A stretch of DNA of 64,000 bases from Tranzscheliella williamsii. Taxonomy: Eukaryota > Basidiomycota > Ustilaginomycetes > Ustilaginales > Ustilaginaceae. Shown here one piece after another: positions 50,073-60,614 of the stretch. The notes under the pieces are model-generated. The model saw only the letters and a list, made by a program, of their open reading frames with translations, had not been told where the DNA came from and ran no database searches. Location of the stretch: positions 124,001-188,000 of the forward strand of contig JALBYF010000031.1 of the NCBI GenBank assembly GCA_023212725.1, in the 5' to 3' direction. A program made the translations under genes and the position numbers. Positions within the stretch are counted from its first letter, which is position 1, and each line of letters begins with the position of its first letter.

Positions 50073-52766
50073 ATGGCCCATCAGGCGACGGCGCTGGTGC
50101 AGCTCTTCTCCCAAGCCAGCCTCTGTGTAGAACTTCCGGCCGCGTCGTCATCAGCTGCCAGGTCGACCGTCTTCTTCGATGAGCTGCTGAAGATCCACGT
50201 CCGTCTAACTCTCCCTTCGCACTCCTCAATACCGGTGCCGCCTTCGGAGCCGGCCGCAGAGCTGCCACAAGCAAAGATCCACCTCCCCCTCCAAGCCGAC
50301 AGCGAGCAGCATCTCTCTCTGGCGGTGCCTCCTCTTCTCTACTGCTTCCTCTCCTTTCTCCATGTCGGCCTCCAGGCTGATTACGTGCCCCAGCTCGACG
50401 ACCCCTCAGCTCCGCCATTATCGAAAGCGTCGAATCCATACGAGCCTCTTTCCTCCATCCAGCAGCAGTATGCTCGGCTCCAACTTCTCCCCTCGCACAA
50501 TCCTCCACCGCAGCCTTCCCACGCTCCCCAGACCTCCGTCCGCGCCTACTCCGCCTCCTGGTCCGGGAATCATCCTCCAGAGCCAACCAAGCTAGCACAA
50601 CGCGAGGCAAATGCAGCTACACTCCACCACCATGCGGGGTGCTGGGTCGTCGAGTGGCAGGCTGTCGTGCCCGTCCACTTTCTGGCAACGCCTTTCCAGC
50701 CTCTGCTATCCGTCACCGCTGCGCTCACCCTGCGCCTCCATCCCGTCCTTCTGGACGAGATGCTTCCGGCTTCCCGCCCTCGTACCCAGCACCTCAGGTC
50801 CGGTTTCTCTCACTCTCTCCTCACCCCGCTCCATGAAGGCCCCATCTACCCGGACGAGTCTCCTTCGCAAAGTCTGGCACGGGCCAATGCCGCGTCCGCG
50901 CTGGGCCTCGACGGGCCGAACAGTCTGGGCTTCTACCTTGCCCATCTTCCCCGGGAGGTCGTCGGCGGCAACAGCGCCATTGTAACTCCGCGCTCAGGCG
51001 TGCGCGGCCTCGAAGCCATCCAGCAGCGCCGCCACAACATCCTCAGTGAGGCCGATACCGACTCTGCCTCAGCAGCACTTCCCACCTCTAGGCCGGAGAG
51101 CAACGGAGACCTTGCAGCGCAGGTTCCTTCGCCCCGCCCTTCGGCCGCCCCTTCTCCCGACGCGTTAGCCGCATTGGGGGAGGACGTCAAGGACACAGAA
51201 GTGAGTATGTCAGCGCTTCAGGTGTTCAAGCGCAGCGCACGCTGCGTTGCCGCCCTCAAGACGGGCGTCCATGTCCGCATGCGCACGCTCTACACCGCAC
51301 ATCCACCTGCGCTCCCAACCTCCCCCGTCCCGCGAGGCCGCCAAGCAGTGCAGTCCACGTCGCTCATCCTGTGCGTCGAGCTCGAGAATCCCTTCCACTC
51401 GGATATTGTCTTTGTCGTCAACGCGATCAGCATCAAGATCCGCGACGGCCCAGCGGACACAGGCGAGCCCCCGCAGCTTGAAGCCAAGCCGCTGCAGCGC
51501 GACGCGGATGTCTTTCCCATAGAGCTCCTGCAGGGCGAGCAGTACAATGTGCTCTACTCGCTCGAGGCGAGCAGCAAGCGCACCAGCGCTTCGCCCTCCG
51601 ACCACGCTGACGCTGCCACGGCCGCGCTCCGGAACGTCAACATTGTCGTGTCCGGACATCCACGCGCCAGGGATGCGGGCGAGGGCGCCGTGGCGGAGGT
51701 GGAAGACTTTGAGTCGCAGTGGAACTGTCAGCTGGACCTCCGCCCGGTGCTGTCCAGTGCGCTCAGGGATGCGATCATCACCCACAGCCACGGTCCGGCG
51801 GCGGCGCGCGCGCCGGCCGCGAGCAGGACGCTCGCCGTGGCCGGCAATCCGCAGTACTCGGCTTCGGCGCTTGCGGGTGTCCGCCACGGCGAGCGGGTCT
51901 CCTCGTTCGAGACGCGCTCGGTCCAGAGCAGTGACTGGGCGCTGCAACGGTCCGAGTCCGTGGGATCCTCGCTCCTGGCGTCCAAGAACAGGATGTCCGA
52001 CGCTCGATCCGCCGTGTCGGGTCTAGGGCGGGCGTTTCCAGCTGGGGTCAACGGCGGGGCGTCGCTTCTGGCGGCGCTTCCTGAGACTGCGGGCTGGGCG
52101 CAGAGCTCGGTGGGTGGTGGGCTGGATGTGGGCAAGGGCTATCTGCGGCGCGCGCAGGAGAGGGCGCGGTGCGCTGGCACCGAGGCGCGCGAGCGCGGGT
52201 CGTCGGAGGTGGCGGAGCAGGTGGTGGGGCCGTGGATGCCGGGCGTGCGCGAGCCGGCGCGGTCGCGTCCCGCTTCGTTCCAGACCGGCGCCGCACTCGG
52301 CGCGGGCGGGCTGGTGGTGCTTGTTGCGCTCCGCCCTCACGCCGAGCCGGGCGGTCGTGTCCGCGCCGGCGATATCGTCGCTGTCGACGTGGTAGTAATC
52401 CATCCCGACCAGGCCGCCGCAGCCGTAACCGGCCTTTGCCTCTCCTGGGCAACGCCCCACCGCAGCCCCAACCCCCCCGCCCCCACCCGCCTCCTCGACG
52501 CCGACGCCGCCCGCAACCGCATAGCCACCCCCCCACCTCCCGCTCTCGTTCCCCTAGACATCCACCACCCCCTCCCTCCCCTCGAGCCCGCCCACTCCCG
52601 CTCCGCCTCCCTCCAACTCCGCTGCCTCGCCCCCGGTCACCACCCCCTCCCCCCCCTCCGCCTCCGCTTCACACACCACCCCCCAGCCCCCGCTCCCCCC
52701 ACCCCCGTCGCCGCCCGCCTTACAGGCCTCGGCCTCGTCCCCGTAGCTCCCGCCCTCACCACTTGA
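50073..52766 (+). CDS. TRS65: Probable TRAPP II subunit Trs65
   Basis: Single exon, 897 aa from the ATG at 50073, which has a strong ACCATGG context. The middle block VQSTSLILCVELENPFHSDI ... AISIKIRDG ... FPIELLQGEQYNVLYSLEAS reads like the Ig-like strands of Trs65, where a phrase of the form 'NP...F.I..V...DG...FP..L..G.Q.N.LY' recurs. The C-terminus has a further Ig-like domain (RAGDIVAVDVVVIHPDQAAA ... CLSWATPHR) ending LGLVPVAPALTT. Trs65 is a TRAPP II-specific subunit that supports Rab GTPase exchange at the trans-Golgi. Recognition is by pattern, not by a catalytic motif, so a related trafficking subunit is possible. The last ~130 codons are extremely C-rich. Confidence 0.55.
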   Translation: MAHQATALVQLFSQASLCVELPAASSSAARSTVFFDELLKIHVRLTLPSHSSIPVPPSEPAAELPQAKIHLPLQADSEQHLSLAVPPLLYCFLSFLHVGLQADYVPQLDDPSAPPLSKASNPYEPLSSIQQQYARLQLLPSHNPPPQPSHAPQTSVRAYSASWSGNHPPEPTKLAQREANAATLHHHAGCWVVEWQAVVPVHFLATPFQPLLSVTAALTLRLHPVLLDEMLPASRPRTQHLRSGFSHSLLTPLHEGPIYPDESPSQSLARANAASALGLDGPNSLGFYLAHLPREVVGGNSAIVTPRSGVRGLEAIQQRRHNILSEADTDSASAALPTSRPESNGDLAAQVPSPRPSAAPSPDALAALGEDVKDTEVSMSALQVFKRSARCVAALKTGVHVRMRTLYTAHPPALPTSPVPRGRQAVQSTSLILCVELENPFHSDIVFVVNAISIKIRDGPADTGEPPQLEAKPLQRDADVFPIELLQGEQYNVLYSLEASSKRTSASPSDHADAATAALRNVNIVVSGHPRARDAGEGAVAEVEDFESQWNCQLDLRPVLSSALRDAIITHSHGPAAARAPAASRTLAVAGNPQYSASALAGVRHGERVSSFETRSVQSSDWALQRSESVGSSLLASKNRMSDARSAVSGLGRAFPAGVNGGASLLAALPETAGWAQSSVGGGLDVGKGYLRRAQERARCAGTEARERGSSEVAEQVVGPWMPGVREPARSRPASFQTGAALGAGGLVVLVALRPHAEPGGRVRAGDIVAVDVVVIHPDQAAAAVTGLCLSWATPHRSPNPPAPTRLLDADAARNRIATPPPPALVPLDIHHPLPPLEPAHSRSASLQLRCLAPGHHPLPPLRLRFTHHPPAPAPPTPVAARLTGLGLVPVAPALTT

Positions 52767-52966
52767 ATAGCATCCCCTTTTCCGTCAGCACACGCCCACA
52801 GCCAACGTGCTCATAACGAGAACCTCGCGCTTTGGCTTTCAGCCGTCCATCTCTGTCCTGACGTGAATTTTGCGAACGAGTGGGTCGCCAGCAAGGCTGC
52901 GAAGCGGAATACAGAGGTGTGATATGAGCTTCCAGCGGATTGACGACGGGGGTTCGGGGCGCACAG

Positions 52967-55900
52967 CTACGACGGGGACGAGGCGCGGCCGATGCCCATG
53001 CCGACCCGCACCAGTGTCTCGATGGCGGCGCGCGAGTTGTCGAGAATGTCGCGGTCAAAGACGAGCCGGTCCTTCTCAAAGACGAGGACGATGGTGGAGC
53101 CGCCGAATTTGAAGTAGCCAAACTCCTGGCCGCGCTTCACCTCTTCGCCCTCCTTCACGGTGAGCACGGTGCTGCCCACCATCATCGCGCCGATGCAGAC
53201 CGCGTAGAACGTGCCAAAGGCCTCCGAGTGGAACGGTACAATCACGCGGATGTTCTCGCCGTACACGTCAATCCCCGAGCGGATCGCCATCGGATTGACC
53301 GTGTAGTACTGCCCGTCGATCCAGGTGAACTTGCCCACTGTGGCATCCGCGGGACTGTGGAACCGGTGGTAGTCCTGCGGCGCCAGACGGAAGATCGCCA
53401 GAGAGCCGCCGTTTTGGTAGGCATCTAGCGACCTGACCTCGTTGCCCGCGTCGCCGAGCAGCCGCTCCACGGTGAAATCTCGCCCCTTGATCCAGATTCG
53501 CGTCGCCTCACTGATGCTCTCAAACGCCATCATCCGGCAGTCGGCGCCGCTAACCAGACGCCCCGGATTGTCCGGCTCGTCGTTCGGACGAGCGTCGCTC
53601 TTCAGCTTGCGGTAGAAGAATTCGTTGAACGTCTTGAAGCTGTCGAGTGGCTCCCTAATCTCGGTCGTGTCGAGATTGTGGAAAGCAATGAACGCTGGGA
53701 TCTCGCGAGCGCTCGAAGGACTGTCGAACTTGACGCCTTGCTTGACACTCATGTTCTTGAGCATCCGCTTGATTCTTGCCCCCTCCATCCTGGATCGGGC
53801 GCCCTGGTAGAGCAGGCGGATGCCGAGCCGTACATACACCTGCATCTTCTCTTCCATTAGTTCTCCTGAAATACGGTCTTGGACAATGATGTTGGCACTG
53901 TTGGCCCCCAATTGGTAGTTGCCCTGACTGATCTTGTTGACGACCTTGGTATACCACTTGCGATGAGCTTGGCTGGCAGTGACGTAGTTTCGCACCGTCA
54001 GGCTCTCTACTCGTCTCCAGTCCTGCGAGGCGCAGACGGCCAGATGCGTGATGATGTCCATTTCCCCTTTTTTAGAGAGTCTCGGCATGTGGCAAAGCGG
54101 ACATGATCGTAGCCGTACCACTTGCTCAATCGTCTGGGTGTCATCGTTCGAGGACTCGTCGCCTTCCACTTTGATGATGGGAGGTGTCTGGACCGCCGAT
54201 AGCTTGTCCGAACTTGATCCGGATACCGTTCGTATCTTGTGGGACATAGAGGTTTCGCTGCTCGGCGCCGTGTCGGATCTGGCGTGAGCCTTTGCTTCGG
54301 CATTAAAACTGGCTGAGCTGGAGGAAGACGAGATGGACAAAGCTGATAGATCTCGGTGGAGTTGCCGAGAAGCACCGGGAACGACGACAGAGGCTCCAGA
54401 CAATGACTTATCCTTAGGCTCATTGGCGGCTGCATCTATCGGGGGCGGCACAGGTCGACCAGACTGTCCATGTGACTCTTCGTCCAAGGCTGGCGCATTA
54501 CTGCCACTAAGGTCGAAGGGCTGATTGACTTCGGTACCGATGTCAGCAACGGACCCAAGAAGCGCTGGCGTTTCTGAGCCGCTGTCCGGTGCCGACTGCG
54601 GTACCGCCTTCCTCTTGAGTTCCCATGGCTTCTTGACTTCGGCTTCTAAAGCCATAATGGTTTCGCTGAAGGTCAGCTCGTCCTCTTCCGGATCTTTCCC
54701 GAGCTCGATAAAGAAGGACTCAAGCGTCTTGTGGCTCAGGGTGCTGCCAAGACTGTCGAGCATGCTGGACAATTCCAGGCGGGAAAGCGTTCCGCTGTCG
54801 TTCGTGTCGAACTGCTGAGCCAGTTGGCGCCAGAACCGCTGGCGCAAGGCTTCGTAAGGTGTGAATTTGGCCTGAAGGACGACGGTGGGAGGCTTACCGG
54901 TGCCCTTAAATTTGACCTCCTCGTCCTTCTCGATACGAGATAGAGGAAGGGTAAACTCTTTCATGCTGTGAGCGCCTTCCTCATCTGGATTATAAAGACC
55001 TGTGTTGGGATCTGGCTTGGGCGCGGCGTCAACAAGATCAGCGACAGCAAGCTGAGCCCCGCCCACGTAGTCATTGGAGGACATTCGATCCCAATCGTAG
55101 ATCATAAATTTGGCCTGATAGTTGATCTCGTGTCGTCGAACATGGAAAAGAAGCTTTTCATTCCAGGTGGGATTAAGCGTATGGCGTACAACCCGAGTAC
55201 GAAAGATTTTCTGACCGAAGCTGATGATGGCGAAAGGATCCATATCGAATCCGGTTCGAGTGACATTGGACCACCTGGGAAGATGGGTGGCGCCTTTGAT
55301 CTCCATCATGACAATGCCGATGATGTCCATGCCCATCTCGGCTTTGAAGGCATAGTCTCCCGGGTCGCGCCTGGCACGACGTTTGCGGACCTTGGGATGT
55401 CGAGCCCTGGGTACAGACGCGGAGGGGTCGCCTCCATCCGCCACTGCTTTGCGACGACGAACGCCGGGTAGCCTTCTTCGCCGTCTTGCGGCTTTAGTGT
55501 TCTCGACGAGCGAGGTCTCAAGGGGTGTTATGGCGCCTGAGCGATCCAGCTCGGAGCCCGAAGCCGTATAGGGTGTGTTGCTGCCGGAAGTTTGAGAAGA
55601 CCGAAGACCTTTTTTACGCAGGAAGATGCGCCTATACTTGCCGCCACTCTGCTGGGTCGCGCTGGGCAGAGGCAGATTAGCTGCTTCAGCACTGGTACTG
55701 CTGGGCTGAGAAGGGACTCCAGCGATAGACTGATAATGTTGATCGTAAATGCCGCCGTCATCGAGATCAGACTCCAGGTCGTCGATGTCATTATCATTGA
55801 GATCGCTAGTTACACTTGCGGTGTCATCCTCTGACGCTGTGTCATCATCTTCGTCGTCCTCTTCCTCCTCACTGTTGCTGCTTAGACCGTCGTCAAGGAA

Positions 55901-57028
55901 GGCGTCAGCAGCGCCGGTCATACCTACTGACTGGGAAGCAGGGACTGCACGGACAGCAGCGCCGGTGGTATCGAGCGTGGCGAGAACGAGCCGGTGATAG
56001 ACCTGGTCGACAGTCCATGTATGTGCGGCAGTGCTGCGCGAGGTGGCCGGGGCAGGGATCGGTGCGCCGGCGTTGGGTACAAAACCGATCTTGACCTGCA
56101 GCTCACCGCTGATCTTGGTGTCAGGCCTGGACGACTCGATGGGCAACCATCGTGGTTGGACTTTGGACCATTCTACTTGTGACTCGGAGCACCACTGAGG
56201 AACAAGAAGAGAACACTCGCCCATGTAATCGTTACCGGAAAATTTGTCCTTGTCCCAGATGACGAACTCGAGACTAGAGACGGTAGCGTTGGAGGCGTCC
56301 AGCTGGATAGAACCGCGATTGGGTCTGTCGGCGCCAGTTGTGTCCGGTGAGCGATCCAAATCGAGGCCAGAGTGAGGACGGGAGCTGTGTGAGGCAGCGG
56401 AGAGAGCGTTACGCCGCCTGATGCGCATGGGGCGAGGCATCTGCCTACCGACGACACGAGCGCCAGCGGCTCCGAGCTTGACGGGAGCCACGAGGATCCT
56501 GGAAGCAGCGCCCGAGATCATTCTGCTTGAGGCGGAGCGTAAGTTGAGACGTGGCCGCGTTTTGCTAGCGGAGGCAGCGAGCGCATCGACTTGCTCGTCA
56601 TGGCCGGCGGCATTTTGGAGGGCAGCACGTACGCGATCAGAATCGATTTGGTGGGTAGCTACAGCAGCAAAGTTGGGACCAAACCAGTCGGGTAGTACAG
56701 GATACTCGAACGTTGCTTCCTCGGCATTCCAGACGGGCTCGAGGGTCTTCGGCTTGACGGTGGTGATGCTTCGATGGCTGTCTGCGCTCGAGGTGCTGGA
56801 CACAGCGGAACCGGGGAGACTGACGACGACGAACGGGTCGGATTTGCCATTGCGATCCTTGGGAGCAAGGCGCTTGGCAGAAAGAACCTGGACACGAAGG
56901 GTACATAGCGCACGAACAGGGGTTGCTTCGTGGGGAGCAGTTGCATGCTGGAGGCTGCCACTTGCACCGCCGCTGCTGGGCGTGACAGCGGCAGCGGCAG
57001 CTGGATTGGCGGTGAACGTGTCCTCCAT
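52967..57028 (-). CDS. PSD2: Phosphatidylserine decarboxylase, Psd2-type with C2 domains and EF-hand
   Basis: Single exon, 1353 aa from the ATG at 57028. First C2 domain at about 45-280, split by an insert (LRVQVLSAKRLAPKDRNGKS, then EFVIWDKDKFSGNDYMGECS). Second C2 domain at about 565-660 (GIVMMEIKGATHLPRW ... MIYDWDRMSSNDYVGGAQL). EF-hand near 738 (FDTNDSGTLSRLELSSMLD). A CPLC...H..VC zinc-like motif follows, then the decarboxylase domain from about 1000. The self-cleavage/pyruvoyl site is FGGSTIVLVF near residue 1308. It turns PS into PE in Golgi/endosome membranes, unlike mitochondrial Psd1. The frame extends 33 codons upstream without an ATG. Convergent with the TRS65-like gene (200 bp). 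Confidence 0.93.
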   Translation of the reverse strand: MEDTFTANPAAAAAVTPSSGGASGSLQHATAPHEATPVRALCTLRVQVLSAKRLAPKDRNGKSDPFVVVSLPGSAVSSTSSADSHRSITTVKPKTLEPVWNAEEATFEYPVLPDWFGPNFAAVATHQIDSDRVRAALQNAAGHDEQVDALAASASKTRPRLNLRSASSRMISGAASRILVAPVKLGAAGARVVGRQMPRPMRIRRRNALSAASHSSRPHSGLDLDRSPDTTGADRPNRGSIQLDASNATVSSLEFVIWDKDKFSGNDYMGECSLLVPQWCSESQVEWSKVQPRWLPIESSRPDTKISGELQVKIGFVPNAGAPIPAPATSRSTAAHTWTVDQVYHRLVLATLDTTGAAVRAVPASQSVGMTGAADAFLDDGLSSNSEEEEDDEDDDTASEDDTASVTSDLNDNDIDDLESDLDDGGIYDQHYQSIAGVPSQPSSTSAEAANLPLPSATQQSGGKYRRIFLRKKGLRSSQTSGSNTPYTASGSELDRSGAITPLETSLVENTKAARRRRRLPGVRRRKAVADGGDPSASVPRARHPKVRKRRARRDPGDYAFKAEMGMDIIGIVMMEIKGATHLPRWSNVTRTGFDMDPFAIISFGQKIFRTRVVRHTLNPTWNEKLLFHVRRHEINYQAKFMIYDWDRMSSNDYVGGAQLAVADLVDAAPKPDPNTGLYNPDEEGAHSMKEFTLPLSRIEKDEEVKFKGTGKPPTVVLQAKFTPYEALRQRFWRQLAQQFDTNDSGTLSRLELSSMLDSLGSTLSHKTLESFFIELGKDPEEDELTFSETIMALEAEVKKPWELKRKAVPQSAPDSGSETPALLGSVADIGTEVNQPFDLSGSNAPALDEESHGQSGRPVPPPIDAAANEPKDKSLSGASVVVPGASRQLHRDLSALSISSSSSSASFNAEAKAHARSDTAPSSETSMSHKIRTVSGSSSDKLSAVQTPPIIKVEGDESSNDDTQTIEQVVRLRSCPLCHMPRLSKKGEMDIITHLAVCASQDWRRVESLTVRNYVTASQAHRKWYTKVVNKISQGNYQLGANSANIIVQDRISGELMEEKMQVYVRLGIRLLYQGARSRMEGARIKRMLKNMSVKQGVKFDSPSSAREIPAFIAFHNLDTTEIREPLDSFKTFNEFFYRKLKSDARPNDEPDNPGRLVSGADCRMMAFESISEATRIWIKGRDFTVERLLGDAGNEVRSLDAYQNGGSLAIFRLAPQDYHRFHSPADATVGKFTWIDGQYYTVNPMAIRSGIDVYGENIRVIVPFHSEAFGTFYAVCIGAMMVGSTVLTVKEGEEVKRGQEFGYFKFGGSTIVLVFEKDRLVFDRDILDNSRAAIETLVRVGMGIGRASSPS

Positions 57029-58061
57029 CTTGATGACAAGGGGTGGAGGATGTGGGGAAAGGTGAGGATGGCGCGCAGCCTTGGTCCGCCGTTGTAGGAG
57101 ATCCGTTAGAACGCGCCATAGGCGCACGACACAGCCCCAACACCCAACAGCCTAGCATATCCAATGCATGTAATCACGCTCCTATCCTTCTGCTCGTCAC
57201 GCTAAGAGCGGCTGTGCTGCAAGTGGAAGTGTTGCGTGTTACATTCGAGCATTTCGCTCGGCTTTGCCTTTCTACCCGCAACCACACTCAAATCACTCCT
57301 ACAGACGGTACGCCAACATACGCTTCTCCCTTTTTCAGCCACTAATTGGCCAGATGCGCTAGCGACGTGACCTCATTCAATCCAATGTGAATCGTGCATG
57401 CCATTCATAAGCTCACCGTTTCCAGGTAGCGGCCTGGCCAACCCTAAAGTCTACCGATGCACCGCGAAAGTAGGCCCGGGCACGTTCCTGTCACTTTTCT
57501 CGATTACGGCTTCTGCGTTCCGCTTGCAATAGACACTGGCTTCTCCCTGATCTAACACTTCGTCCTCTTCCTTCTCCTTAAGTGTAGGCCCCATCCCACA
57601 ACATCCTTTTCGCTCATCTCTTTCTCTCTTGCGCTGAGCTTGCCCCCGGGGATGAAAGCATGACTTATGCCGGCGCGACCTTGCGGACTAGGAGCGATTT
57701 CTCGCCGTACTGTAGTGGCGTAGCGAGGTAGGCGCTTTCGGATCCGAGATCGATCACGGCGGCTTCCGAACGTTGTTCAGCGTCAAAAAGGCGCCTCCCG
57801 ACTTCCAGTACTGTTGTATTCGCCCTGCGAGAGGCTGAACACAAACGGATGAATATATCCGCTTTCAAATTCATCCCGTTAGTAATCGTCAATAATGCGT
57901 AGCTACCTCAGGTGATTAGAAATGGTCTTCATATGATTAATTGGGCGGCAGCGTCGGTGGATTTGGACATTTTCAATCGTTCATCATCTCCTCGCCATCG
58001 TCGTCCATCATCCGATCTTGTCCAGTCACTCTAGGCCGCCGACGCATAGCTCACGTACAAC
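57029..58061. other. Divergent intergenic region (PSD2 / NDUFA4-like)
   Basis: About 1.03 kb. It holds both promoters and one candidate small coding frame on minus, listed separately. Nothing else recognised. Confidence 0.5.
57665..57874 (-). CDS. Candidate small open frame, 69 aa, unknown
   Basis: From the ATG at 57874 the frame reads MNLKADIFIRLCSASRRANT and ends KSLLVRKVAPA. Codon third positions are G/C-rich as in neighbouring genes, and the segment from TVLEVGRRLFDAEQ to AVIDLGSESAYLATPL looks protein-like. A TACTAAC sequence and a nearby GTAGCT just upstream hint at an intron, but the only donor/acceptor pair I can form puts a stop in frame. I recognise no family. It may be the last exon of a small gene or chance. 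Confidence 0.25.
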   Translation of the reverse strand: MNLKADIFIRLCSASRRANTTVLEVGRRLFDAEQRSEAAVIDLGSESAYLATPLQYGEKSLLVRKVAPA

Positions 58062-58734
58062 ATGGCAGGTCCGGCAGCTCAGGCCGCCAAGAACAAGGCG
58101 CGACAGCTCTTCATGAAGCACTGGTTCGTATCCCTAGCCAGCCGTATCCTACCCCCTGACCCGTCCCGTAGCCGTCATACGTACTTCGCATCGCCGGCTG
58201 CGTGATGCATCTTACCAGTCTATGCTGTTTGTCAAGCCACTTACGCGGTCTCTACTCTCTCGTGCTCCCTGCACCGTCTCAGGTATGCCCCAGAGGTTCT
58301 TCCCATCTACGTTATCACTGGTCTTGCCGCTGGAGGTGCCACCTGGTAAGTGATCGCTGCTCTGGCCGCCCCCTTCTATTTTGCCGTCCCGCCGTCTCGC
58401 CTGGGCGAGCAGAAGACCCACGAGCAGTCGTTCTCAAGATGTCAGTGGCATGGCAGCCCCTCCCCGCCTCCAACGGGCATTTGTGATGTCAATGCCTATC
58501 TCGACCCTCTCTTCGTTACAACCAGCTTGACTAACTCATCTGCTCATCCTGCTTTGCGTACCTCCCTCTTTAACGTCGTGAAGGTACCTCACCCGCTTGG
58601 CCCGAGGCCCTGATGTCATCTGGGACAGGAAGAACAACCCTACCCCTTGGAACAATGTTGAGCCAGGTACTCAGACCAAGATGATGACTGTCAACCAGCA
58701 GTTCGACAAGCAGTACAAACGAGACCGATTCTAA
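58062..58734 (+). CDS. NDUFA4: NDUFA4/MLRQ-type small respiratory-chain subunit, three exons
   Basis: Exons 58062-58123, 58283-58345 and 58584-58734, giving 91 aa. Spliced, it reads MAGPAAQAAKNKARQLFMKH, then WYAPEVLPIYVITGLAAGGA (one membrane helix) and TWYLTRLARGPDVIWDRKN followed by NPTPWNNVEPG. The PDVxWDR...NPxPWN block is the signature of NADH-ubiquinone reductase MLRQ/NDUFA4 proteins, now placed with cytochrome c oxidase in mammals. Both introns split a Trp codon after TG. The first intron uses the less common donor GTTCGT, but the join is dictated by frame. Inner mitochondrial membrane. Confidence 0.88.
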
Positions 58735-59141
58735 AGATTTTCACCTCTCCCGCTCTGTCACTCTACGCTCGATCTTGCGCTCCCAATGTATTGGCTCATT
58801 GCTTGCTCCCAACGCTCGTTGAACTCGGTAAGCGACAGCGGTTCCGACCAGGCAGATCTAAGGCTTCCGCGCTGCTCGCTTGGCCAGCCCTGTTACCTGG
58901 ATGCCATGAGTCCCAATCTCGCATGAACATACGTGTCCGCCGGATGCTTGTCCTCATATGCGGCCGAGCGCAATACGCATATCTAAGAGGCGCACGCTGC
59001 GAGAAAGGGGCAGTGGAACTCGGTATCTATGAAAGCGGTGCGATGGTGGTACAAGGTGGGAAGCAGCCTGGACGGTCTTGGGGCCAGGTTATGGATTTTT
59101 CAAAGGGGAGGGACAGCGGGCTATGCGGCGCAAAGACCGAG
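58735..59141. other. Convergent 3' flanks (NDUFA4-like / GDH1)
   Basis: About 400 bp; nothing recognised. Confidence 0.5.
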
Positions 59142-60614
59142 TTAGAACCAGTCGCCGTGCTCCTTCATGGCGTCGGCCACCTTTTTGAAGCCGGCAATGT
59201 TGGCACCTGCGACGAGCGAAGGAAGCGAGTCCGAGACCGTGTCGCCCTCGGCAGGGTAGGCCTTGCCTGTGGAGAAGCAGTTGTCGTAGCAATTCTTCAT
59301 AATGTCCTTGAGCTTCTGATCGACCTCCTCGGGAGACCAGGTGAGACGCGCCGAGTTCTGAGCCATCTCGAGGCCGCTAACAGCGACACCGCCCGAGTTG
59401 GCCGCCTTGCCGGGGCCGTACCAGCAGCAGCCAGCCTGGGTGGCGTTCTTGCCGTTCGAGATTCGCGACTTCTCAAGCACGTTGATGGCTTCTTGGGTGA
59501 GACCCATGTTGCTGCCTTCGGCGACATATCGGCATCCGCGCTTGAGCGCCTCGGCCGCCTCCTTGTCATCCATCTCGTTCTGAGTCGCACAGGGCAGCGC
59601 GACATCGTACGATTCGACCAGCGTCCAGGGTCGTGCGCCATCGGCGTGGTAGGCAAGCTGGCCTTGCTCGTCGCCCAAAGTGGAGAGCTCCTTTCGGTTG
59701 TACTTGATCTGGGCAATCTTGTCGATCATCTCCTTGGTGAATCCCTTTTCGGACTTGGCGATCAGGCTGCCCTTGGAATCCGAGAGCGAGAGGACAATGC
59801 CGCCGAGCTCGAGCACCTTGAGCGCGGCGAACTGGGCCACGTTGCCGGATCCAGAGATGACGACCTTCTTGCCCTTGAAGCTGGTGCCCTCGCCCTCAAC
59901 AAAGTTGATCATGTGCTCGACATAGTAAATAAGACCGTAGCCGGTAGCCTCGGGACGAATCCAGGATCCTCCCCAGTCCATGGCCTTGCCGGTGAGAATA
60001 CCGGTCCACTCGTTGCGGATCTGCTTGTAAGTGCCAAAGACGAAGCCGCCCTCTCGGGTAGAAAAGCCAATGTCGCCGGCGGGCACATCGGTGTTGGGGC
60101 CGATGTGACGCTGGAGCTCGGTGGCAAAGGCCTTGCAGAACCGACGCACCTCGCCATCGCTCTTGCCCTTGGGGGAGAAATCGGAACCACCCTTGCCGCC
60201 GCCAATGTTGAGGCCGGTCAGGGCATTCTTAAAGATCTGCTCAAAGCCGAGGAACTTGAGCACGGACAGATTGACCGTCTCATGCAGACGCAGACCGCCC
60301 TTGTACGGCCCAAGGGCAGAGTTGAACTGGACACGGTAGCCGCGGTTCACCTGGGCAACGTGGTTGTCGTCCTCCCACACAACGCGGAACTGAATCACTC
60401 GCTCAGGGACCTGTACAATGGCGAAGGCCTTCTTGTACTCGGGATACTTCTTCAAGAACGGCTGCAGCGTCGATCCGAGTTCGCCGAGCGCCTAGCAAAA
60501 CAAAATCGTCGTATGCATAGGCACAAGTGTCAACACCAATGTTCCTGCTCATTGGTCATGCAATGAACCTGGACTTACCTGCTCGAATTCGGGCTCGGAA
60601 GGCAAGTTGGACAT
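59142..60614 (-). CDS. GDH1: NADP-specific glutamate dehydrogenase, two exons
   Basis: Exon 1 60614-60579 (36 nt, [12 protein letters not shown]) and exon 2 60491-59142, giving 461 aa. Substrate site [20 protein letters not shown], the catalytic-Lys region [37 protein letters not shown], and the coenzyme-binding [20 protein letters not shown]. The hexameric NADP enzyme class of fungi (about 450-460 aa) assimilates ammonium into glutamate, in the cytosol. A TGACTCA lies 482 bp and a TGACTC core about 190 bp upstream. Ends KEHGDWF. Confidence 0.97.

Noticed and set aside
57029..57127. Arg-rich in-frame extension of PSD2 resembling a targeting peptide
   Set aside because: Begins only with GTG; the MED start at 57028 is the first ATG in frame.
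14060..60614. Physical cluster of nitrogen/amino-acid genes
   Set aside because: Asparaginase, HOM2, the aminotransferase and GDH1 are spread over 46 kb with unrelated genes between; shared upstream sites are better evidence than position.
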